NCBI GenBank assembly: GCA_041752455.1
Contig: JBGSWL010000046.1
Span: 1-13,961 of the forward strand
From: JBGSWL01 sp041752455
Lineage (GTDB): Bacteria; Pseudomonadota; Alphaproteobacteria; Rhizobiales; Rhizobiaceae
Length of the DNA: 13,961 bases
Direction of reading: 5' to 3'
Part shown: in pieces, positions 8,889-13,961 of the stretch
Numbering within the stretch: the first letter of the stretch is position 1
How the letters are laid out: each line of letters opens with the position of its first letter
Translations under genes and position numbers: made by a program
The notes under the pieces: generated by a model
Seen by the model: only the letters and a program-made list of their open reading frames with translations
Databases searched by the model: none
What the model was told of the DNA's origin: nothing

Positions 8889-10240
8889 ATCGTGTTCAAG
8901 GCCCGGCCGGGTTTTCCACAGAACCTGGCGGAAGATCGCGCATTGCTGTCATCGGCTCCGGCATTTCTGGGGCTTCGGCGGCCTTTGCGCTCGCGCCAAC
9001 CCACGATGTGACACTGTTTGAAGCGTGCGAACGCGCCGGCGGCCACACCTGCACCGTCGACGTCGATTATGACGGCGTGCCGGTCGCGGTCGATGTGGGC
9101 TTCATCGTCTACAACGCGCGCAACTATCCGCTTCTGACCAAGCTGTTTGCCCATCTCGGTGTTGCCCATGAAACGACCAACATGAGCTTTGCCCTGTCGC
9201 TCGATGGCGGCCGGCGCGAATGGTGCGGGCAGGACCTCGGCGCGGTCTTTGCGCAAAAGCGCAACCTTGTATCGCCCGGCTTCCTGTGGATGCTGCGCGA
9301 AATCCTGCGCTTCAACCGTGTCGCGCTCAAGGACCGCGAAGCCGGTCTCATGGAAGGCCGGTCGATCGGCGACTACCTTGTGTTCCGGCAATTCTCGGCG
9401 CGGTTCCGCGACGACTACCTCATCCCGATGGCCGCCGCGATCTGGTCGACACCCAAGGTCCGCATGCTGGATTTTCCGGCGCGGTCCTTTGTCAATTTTT
9501 TCGAAAACCACCGCCTGCTCGAAGTCGCTCCGCCGATCTGGCAGACGGTCAGCGGCGGTTCGCGAACCTATCTGACGAAACTTCTGGCACCGCTCGGCGA
9601 TCGTGTTCGCACCAATGCACCGGTTCTGGCGGTCGAGCGACCGGCAGGCGGCGGCGTTGTCGTGACCTTGGCCGACGGGACAAGCCACGGCTTTGACAGC
9701 GTCATTATCGCCACCCATTCGGATCAGGCGCGCGCCATGCTTGGCGATCCCGATCGCGACGAGCGGTCGATCCTTGAGGCGGTACCGTACCGGCCGAACC
9801 GTGTCGTCCTGCATCGTGACGCTTCCTTCATGCCCAAGCGCCGCAAGGCATGGGCCGCATGGAATTATCTCAGCGAAAGCGCCGGCGGCGCCGATGGCGA
9901 CGTCTGCGTCACCTACTGGATGAACCGGCTGCAGAACATTTCGATGCAGACACCATTGTTCGTGACGCTCAATCCGGTGCGCGAACCGGCACCCGGCTCG
10001 ATTTTCGGCGAATGGACCTTCGACCATCCGCAGTTCGATGCCGGTGCCTTTGCTGCGCAGCAGCGGCTGACGGAGATCCAGGGTCGCCGGTCGACATGGT
10101 TTGCCGGTGCGTGGACGGGATTTGGGTTCCATGAGGACGGCCTTCGCTCCGGCCTTGCCGCCGCGCAAGCGCTCGGCGCCCGTTTGCCATGGGACCACAC
10201 AACCCCTGATGCGGTTCCCCTTGCCGTGGCGGCAGAGTAA
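8885..10240 (+). CDS. FAD-dependent amine-oxidase-like oxidoreductase
   Basis: A 451-residue flavoprotein. The dinucleotide-binding motif AVIGSGISGASAA (Gly24, Gly26, Gly29) is followed by LFEA with the ribose-binding Glu46 and then RAGGHTCT. The second FAD stretch, WFAGAWTGFGFHEDGLRSGLAAA, lies at 405-427, as in amine oxidase/phytoene desaturase-like proteins. The start is GTG 8885 in a 4-bp overlap with the photolyase, preceded by a strong GAGGGGGG at about 8 bases. It belongs to the conserved group found beside DUF1365 and CFA-synthase-like genes in light- or singlet-oxygen-responsive clusters. A function as a phospholipid acyl-chain desaturase or oxidase, comparable to UfaD of furan-fatty-acid synthesis, is plausible but is inference. 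True amine oxidase activity is unlikely given its neighbours. Confidence 0.9.
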   Translation: MNRVQGPAGFSTEPGGRSRIAVIGSGISGASAAFALAPTHDVTLFEACERAGGHTCTVDVDYDGVPVAVDVGFIVYNARNYPLLTKLFAHLGVAHETTNMSFALSLDGGRREWCGQDLGAVFAQKRNLVSPGFLWMLREILRFNRVALKDREAGLMEGRSIGDYLVFRQFSARFRDDYLIPMAAAIWSTPKVRMLDFPARSFVNFFENHRLLEVAPPIWQTVSGGSRTYLTKLLAPLGDRVRTNAPVLAVERPAGGGVVVTLADGTSHGFDSVIIATHSDQARAMLGDPDRDERSILEAVPYRPNRVVLHRDASFMPKRRKAWAAWNYLSESAGGADGDVCVTYWMNRLQNISMQTPLFVTLNPVREPAPGSIFGEWTFDHPQFDAGAFAAQQRLTEIQGRRSTWFAGAWTGFGFHEDGLRSGLAAAQALGARLPWDHTTPDAVPLAVAAE

Positions 10241-10246
10241 CCTCAG

Positions 10247-11095
10247 ATGATGGACACACACCAACCAGACATCGCCACTGCCTTTCCGCCGCCGAAAGCC
10301 GCGGCCATGCTGTATCCGGGCAATGTCATGCATGCGCGGCTGAACCCGTTCGGCCACCGCTTCAACTACAAGGTTTTCACGCTGCTGATCGATCTTGACC
10401 GGCTTGCTGAAGCGGCACGGTCCGCGCGGTTCTTTTCGGTCAACCGGCGCAATCTGGTGGCCTTTCACGAGGCCGACCACCTGCCCAAAGATGACAGCAG
10501 CCAGAACAAGAGCCTTGCCGCCTATGCGCGCGGGCTGGTGATGGCCGCCGGCGCGCCCGCCCCGCACCGCGTCCTGCTGATGGCCTATCCGCGCCTGATG
10601 GGTTTTGTGTTCAATCCGCTGTCGGTCTATTTCTGCTACGACAAAGCCGACGCGCTGACCTGCGCCATCTACGAAGTGAGCAACACCTTTGGCGAGCGCC
10701 ACACCTATGTCTGCCCTGTCGAGCCCGGTCAGTTGAACGCCGCCGGCCTGCGCCAGGAACGCACCAAGATCTTCTATGTCTCGCCGTTCATCGACATGGG
10801 AACGCGCTACCATTTCCGTATCCTGCCGCCGGGTGACGACGTACGCCTTCGCATCTTCGAAACGGAAGCCGGAAAGCCGCTGCTTTCAGCAACATTTTCC
10901 GGCTCGGCGCGCCCGATGAACAGCGCGGTGCTTGCCGCACTGGTTGCGCGCCTGCCGTTCATGACACTGAAGGTCATGGCCGGCATTCACTGGGAAGCCT
11001 TGAAACTGTGGATCAAGGGCGCAAAATTCCACTCCCGCGGAAAACCTCCGATCGCGACATCGTTTGATGATGTCGCTGCCGGACCGGCCAAGTGA
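10247..11095 (+). CDS. DUF1365 family protein
   Basis: A 282-residue protein of the DUF1365 family, function unknown. Family hallmarks are visible: the opening LYPGNVMHARLNPFGHRFNYKVF, the central MGFVFNPLSVYFCYD (about residues 118-132), YEVSNTFGERHTY (about 142-154), and FYVSPFIDMGTRYHFRI. No signal peptide or convincing membrane helix is seen, so it is probably cytoplasmic or membrane-associated. The first ATG lies 6 bp after the oxidoreductase stop; a second ATG follows directly and is equally possible. Ribosome site is weak, suggesting coupling. The fixed trio FAD oxidoreductase, DUF1365, CFA-like methyltransferase across proteobacteria suggests one lipid-modifying pathway, in which this protein may be an accessory or lipid-handling factor. 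Confidence 0.9.
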   Translation: MMDTHQPDIATAFPPPKAAAMLYPGNVMHARLNPFGHRFNYKVFTLLIDLDRLAEAARSARFFSVNRRNLVAFHEADHLPKDDSSQNKSLAAYARGLVMAAGAPAPHRVLLMAYPRLMGFVFNPLSVYFCYDKADALTCAIYEVSNTFGERHTYVCPVEPGQLNAAGLRQERTKIFYVSPFIDMGTRYHFRILPPGDDVRLRIFETEAGKPLLSATFSGSARPMNSAVLAALVARLPFMTLKVMAGIHWEALKLWIKGAKFHSRGKPPIATSFDDVAAGPAK

Positions 11096-11138
11096 CGGCC
11101 TCGATGACCAACAACCAGAAGAATGTGAGGCTTGACCC

Positions 11139-12407
11139 ATGGCCATGATCGAACGGCGTGAAGATGCGTCCGCCCCGTTTTCTGTTGAACACCTGACCCC
11201 GGCAAACCTGCGCAAAACGCTGCGCGGCCTGCCGCTGAAGGCGCGACTGGCGCTGAAGGCCGCCGTGCACCTGCCCAAGGGTTCGCTGACGATCCACACA
11301 CCCGAAGGCCGCGTCATGCGGGTCGAGGGCCGTGAAAACGGTCCCCATGCCGAAGTGCGCCTCAACAACTGGAACCTGCCGCGCCGTGCCCTTTCGGGCG
11401 GGACGATCGGCGCTGCCGAAAGCTACATGGATGGCGACTGGGAAAGCCCGGATCTGACTGCCTTTCTCGAACTGTTCGTCGTCAACGAGCAGATGGGAAC
11501 CCGTCTTGCCGCGGCAGGCCTTCCAGCAAGGATCGCAACCCGCATCCGCCACTGGTTCAACCGCAACACCAAGACCGGCTCGCGCAAGAACATCGCCGCG
11601 CACTATGATCTCGGCAATGCGTTCTACGGGCTGTGGCTCGATCCATCGATGACCTATTCGTCCGCACTGTATGAAGATGGCGCCAACGATCTCGAAAGCG
11701 CGCAAGCTGCCAAATACCGGGCGCTGGCCAAGGCGGCCGGTATCGGCAAGGACGACCATGTCCTCGAAATCGGTTGCGGCTGGGGCGGGTTTGCCGAATT
11801 TGCAGCGCGCGAGATCGGCTGCCGTGTCACCGGCCTGACCATCAGCCGCGAGCAGCTCGACTATGCCCGCGAGCGCATCCGCCTTGCCGGTCTGCAGGAC
11901 AAGGTCACGCTGAAGTTCCAGGACTACCGCGACGAGACCGGCACCTACGACAAGGTCATCTCGATCGAGATGTTCGAGGCCGTCGGCGAGGAATATTGGG
12001 CGACCTGGTACGAAACCGTTGCCCGCGTGCTCAAACCCGGCGGCAGCGCCGGGGCGCAGATCATCACGATCCGCGAGGATGCGTTTCCGGTCTATCGCAC
12101 GCAACCGGACTTCATCCAGCGCTATATCTTCCCCGGCGGGATGCTGCCGCCGCCATCGGCGCTGCACACATTCGCCAAGCAGACCGGCCTTGCGGTCACC
12201 GCCGAACGCGCGTTCCCGCAGGACTATGCCCGCACGCTCGCCGATTGGCGCCGCCGCTTTGAAGCCGCATGGGGCGGGGTCAGCGCGCTCGGGTTCGACA
12301 TCCGCTTCAAGCGCCTCTGGGAATTCTATTTCCACTACTGCGAGGCAGGGTTTCGCGCCGAATTCATCGATGTGCGCCAGATCGTCTACAAGAAGAAACC
12401 CGCATGA
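11139..12407 (+). CDS. CFA-synthase-like SAM-dependent fatty-acid methyltransferase
   Basis: A 422-residue protein of the cyclopropane-fatty-acyl-phospholipid synthase family, acting on acyl chains of membrane phospholipids. It has ESYMDGDWE (94-102), AHYDLGNAFYGLWLDPSMTYSSALY (154-178), the SAM loop VLEIGCGWGGFAEFA (208-222), QDYRDE (261-266), FIQRYIFPGGMLP (325-337) and Tyr363. Against E. coli Cfa aligned by eye, the bicarbonate ligands Glu239 and Tyr317 are kept (Glu280, Tyr363), but Cys139 is Ser175 and His266 is Ile309. This subgroup is typical of DUF1365-linked genes. It may therefore form a methylated rather than a cyclopropane acyl chain, like UfaM of furan-fatty-acid synthesis; this is inference. 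ATG 11139 has GAGG upstream, and a 43-bp gap separates it from the DUF1365 gene. Confidence 0.88.
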   Translation: MAMIERREDASAPFSVEHLTPANLRKTLRGLPLKARLALKAAVHLPKGSLTIHTPEGRVMRVEGRENGPHAEVRLNNWNLPRRALSGGTIGAAESYMDGDWESPDLTAFLELFVVNEQMGTRLAAAGLPARIATRIRHWFNRNTKTGSRKNIAAHYDLGNAFYGLWLDPSMTYSSALYEDGANDLESAQAAKYRALAKAAGIGKDDHVLEIGCGWGGFAEFAAREIGCRVTGLTISREQLDYARERIRLAGLQDKVTLKFQDYRDETGTYDKVISIEMFEAVGEEYWATWYETVARVLKPGGSAGAQIITIREDAFPVYRTQPDFIQRYIFPGGMLPPPSALHTFAKQTGLAVTAERAFPQDYARTLADWRRRFEAAWGGVSALGFDIRFKRLWEFYFHYCEAGFRAEFIDVRQIVYKKKPA

Positions 12408-12458
12408 ATCGATAAGTGAAGTCGCTGAATCAAGGTCTTTGCCTGCACGCACAAGCGC

Positions 12459-12761
12459 TTGAAAACGAACGAAAAAACGGATGGGCCGGACATCGTGACA
12501 GGCAAAGGCGATGAACTGGCTCCGACCCGCACGCATCTTGCGGCCTATGCCCTGCCGGCACTGCCGCTCGCGGCGCTGACGCTTCCGCTCTATATTCTCG
12601 TTCCGACGTTCTACACCGAAACACTCGGTCTTTCGCTCGCCGCCGTTGGCGCGGCCCTCTTGTTCGTGCGCATTTTCGATGCCTTCAACGACCCGCTGAT
12701 CGGCTGGGCAGCGGACCGGTTCCGCCCGCGCTTCGGCCGGCGCCGCACGCTGCTTGCCCTC
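12459..12761 (+). CDS. MFS transporter, GPH/MelB type, truncated after about 101 residues
   Basis: Only the N-terminal quarter of a normally 420-450-residue permease is present. After a polar N-terminus come a hydrophobic segment (LAAYALPALPLAALTLPLYILV, about 27-48), a second one (LGLSLAAVGAALLFVRIF, about 56-73), then the family loop DAFNDPLIGWAADR and RFGRRR (74-96). Homology stops at about base 12,760, and in the same frame the sequence becomes unlike a transporter. Start is TTG 12459 or GTG 12495; neither has a strong ribosome site. MFS genes of this type occur downstream of CFA-like genes in similar clusters, so it is probably the fifth operon gene, cut by a junction rather than decayed. 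Substrate unknown. Confidence 0.75.
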
Positions 12762-12764
12762 GTA
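12756..12764. other. junction between two unrelated sequences
   Basis: The + strand transporter and the - strand secreted-protein gene both lose coherence within these few bases, although frame happens to be open through the join on both strands. Base composition is visibly less GC-rich to the right, codon usage differs, and strand flips. No inverted repeats, target-site duplication or recombinase gene is visible. Most likely an assembly or amplification chimera. Confidence 0.7.
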
Positions 12765-13208
12765 GAGCGGCATGACCGCCGCAATGGACTCGATGACTTT
12801 TCGATACTCCTCTGCCGGTGCAACCATGGTCGCAAACTCCGAAGCGTCGCGCATTTCGCGCACCGCGTGTCGAAGCGCATCGACCTGCGGGTATTCCATG
12901 CCCGGCTGGTCGGAAAACAGTGCTCGGTAGATGCGGTCGAGCCTCGCTACGCTCGCCGCCGGCCGCGCCAGTTCTTCCTTGAGCGAGGCAAAATGTAGGT
13001 GTTCGCGCCAGAAATCGGCTGAGGCACTGGGGTCAACCATCTTCTCCATGACGGACAGCGCACTCTGAAGATGGCGTTTCGCCTCAATCACCCGCGTTGG
13101 CGAGCTGACCGGTGCGAGCGCACGCCAGGAACGCACGTAGTCCGACGGTGTTTGCGCGAATGCGAGACTACTGACGTACGCTACTACAATCGCAATGGAG
13201 TACTTCAT
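12762..13208 (-). CDS. secreted protein of unknown function, C-terminus cut
   Basis: I do not recognise this protein. About 149 N-terminal residues are visible, read from ATG 13208. A signal peptide is clear: MKYS, a hydrophobic stretch, and probable cleavage after LAFA at residue 18, giving a mature start QTPSDYV. The mature part looks helical, with repeated Ala/Glu/Arg-rich segments and LDRIYRALFSDQPGMEYPQVDALRHAVREM at about 90-119. That pattern resembles helical exported proteins of Planctomycetota by memory, but this is weak. The ribosome site AGGGG lies about 6 bases before the ATG. The start overlaps the stop of the copper monooxygenase gene by ATGA (13205-13208), so the two are translationally coupled. 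The open frame continues leftward past 12,760, but those residues come from the antisense of the + strand transporter and methyltransferase genes and are not part of this protein. Confidence 0.65.
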
Positions 13209-13961
13209 CGCCGCCCCTGCGGGACATTGCCCGTCTTTCGTTCCGCTTTGAGTTCCGTGTCCGGCTCCGCTTCGCGCCACATCACCAACAAGCCCATCAT
13301 TTCGTCGTCGGTCTGTTCGCCGAAGATCACGTCGGAATCCGGATTCGGATTGGTCGGATTGAACTTCGTGTTGTCCCAGGCGGCACTAATCTTCAGCGCT
13401 TCGCCGCCCTTCAGCCGAAGCGGTGTTTTGAACTTGTAGTCGTACTGCCAATTGAAGTCCCACCGCGGCACCGCCAACACCGGTTCCGTCTTTGTCGGTT
13501 TCTCCGCGTAGGAGACTTTCTCGACGAGAAAGCTTTTGCCACGGGCGTGCAGATGCGGACGCATCTCGAGAATCTCGATGTCCTTGTCGAAGGAAATGTC
13601 GTCTCGCGTCATCACGTGATGGCCGGCTCCCTTCGGAATGAAGAAGCGACCGCGCGACCGATAGAACCAGCGACTAAACACTTCACGCTTCGGCGGCGTT
13701 TTCGTGATGCGGATACCAAGCCGCGTCACGTCTGTCTCGGGTGTGCCGTACGGCGTGTAGTGCGCGTCCATCATCACGCCCATGCCCTTCTTGATGCGGA
13801 TGGCATGGCCGGGTGGCAGGACGCGCGGTGCGATGCCCGGAACGTAAGCGCCTAGAATGGTGTTTGAGATCTCGAGCCCGTAAATCTTAACCAAATCCAC
13901 CGCGGTCAGCGGCGTCTCGCTGTAGGGAAACTCATGAATCGCGAGGTGATGCACCGTTCGA
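13205..13961 (-). CDS. PHM-like copper type II monooxygenase, C-terminal 251 residues
   Basis: The gene enters from the right edge and its N-terminus is outside the window; the apparent start at 13954 is an internal GTG (Val). The visible part matches the two-domain copper hydroxylase core of peptidylglycine alpha-hydroxylating and dopamine beta-monooxygenases. Numbering from the edge, the CuH ligands are TVHH (His4, His5) and AHYTP (His67). The CuM ligands are the HxH in RPHLHARG (His136, His138) and the Met in DDEM (Met221). Spacings of 62 and 69 residues are near those in PHM. Bacterial members are usually exported and often carry an N-terminal redoxin or cytochrome-like part; none can be seen here. 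Substrate unknown. The gene overlaps the next one by ATGA. Confidence 0.8.
   Translation of the reverse strand, partial: RTVHHLAIHEFPYSETPLTAVDLVKIYGLEISNTILGAYVPGIAPRVLPPGHAIRIKKGMGVMMDAHYTPYGTPETDVTRLGIRITKTPPKREVFSRWFYRSRGRFFIPKGAGHHVMTRDDISFDKDIEILEMRPHLHARGKSFLVEKVSYAEKPTKTEPVLAVPRWDFNWQYDYKFKTPLRLKGGEALKISAAWDNTKFNPTNPNPDSDVIFGEQTDDEMMGLLVMWREAEPDTELKAERKTGNVPQGRR

Noticed and set aside
8804..10813. 669-residue minus-strand open frame opposite the FAD oxidoreductase and DUF1365 genes
   Set aside because: Long antisense frames are common in GC-rich DNA. Its translation has no recognisable family, while the + strand proteins are clear.
12408..12458. Terminator or new promoter between the methyltransferase and MFS genes
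   Set aside because: No stem with a T-run and no convincing promoter hexamers; the gap looks like ordinary operon spacing.
12750..12770. Insertion sequence or phage attachment site at the junction
   Set aside because: No terminal inverted repeats, target duplication, integrase, transposase or tRNA are visible nearby.
12762..12998. Extension of the MFS frame to the right of the junction
   Set aside because: The residues after about 101 are polar and basic with no membrane segments and are simply the antisense of the minus-strand secreted protein.
11013..13280. 755-residue open frame on the minus strand
   Set aside because: It is an artefact of the junction: the first part (from 13208) is the secreted protein, and the rest is the antisense of the transporter and methyltransferase genes. 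It should not be annotated as one protein.

Overview
Bases 1 to about 12,760 look like one continuous, GC-rich, gene-dense alphaproteobacterial stretch, most likely order Hyphomicrobiales/Rhizobiales. That placement is inferred from protein style, 4-bp GTGA/ATGA gene overlaps and operon content. Every gene there is on the + strand, in two functional blocks. Bases from about 12,760 to 13,961 look like a different genome: base composition and codon use change, strand flips, and a gene on each side is cut at the same point.

Block 1 (1-7309) is a sugar uptake and oxidation locus. It starts inside an aldehyde dehydrogenase of the 2-oxoglutarate-semialdehyde type, with the catalytic Cys as its first visible codon. 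An aldose 1-epimerase follows. After a 211-bp gap holding a perfect 7+7 inverted repeat come four genes that match the E. coli galactofuranose ABC transporter YtfQ-YtfR-YtfT-YjfF in order and sequence. A FadR-type GntR regulator closes the block. The layout suggests uptake of a furanose or pentose/hexose sugar, anomer interconversion, and an oxidative route ending in 2-oxoglutarate, with the GntR protein as local regulator.

Block 2 (7431 to about 12,760) is a photo-oxidative stress and membrane-lipid operon: class I photolyase, FAD-dependent amine-oxidase-like protein, DUF1365 protein, CFA-synthase-like SAM methyltransferase, and the start of an MFS transporter of the GPH/MelB type. This gene set resembles light- or singlet-oxygen-induced loci of other proteobacteria (RpoE-ChrR or LitR regulons). 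A possible RpoE/ChrR-type promoter lies just upstream of the photolyase. The methyltransferase keeps the SAM site but has changed two of the residues that hold bicarbonate in CFA synthase, so it may not make cyclopropanes.

The right end (about 12,760-13,961, minus strand) carries the C-terminal 251 residues of a PHM-like copper monooxygenase with all six expected copper ligands. It overlaps by 4 bp the start of a secreted protein of unknown function, which is itself cut at the junction. The style suggests Planctomycetota, Acidobacteriota or similar. A chimeric assembly join is the simplest explanation.

I saw no tRNA, rRNA, CRISPR array or insertion sequence. No gap between genes exceeds 300 bases.
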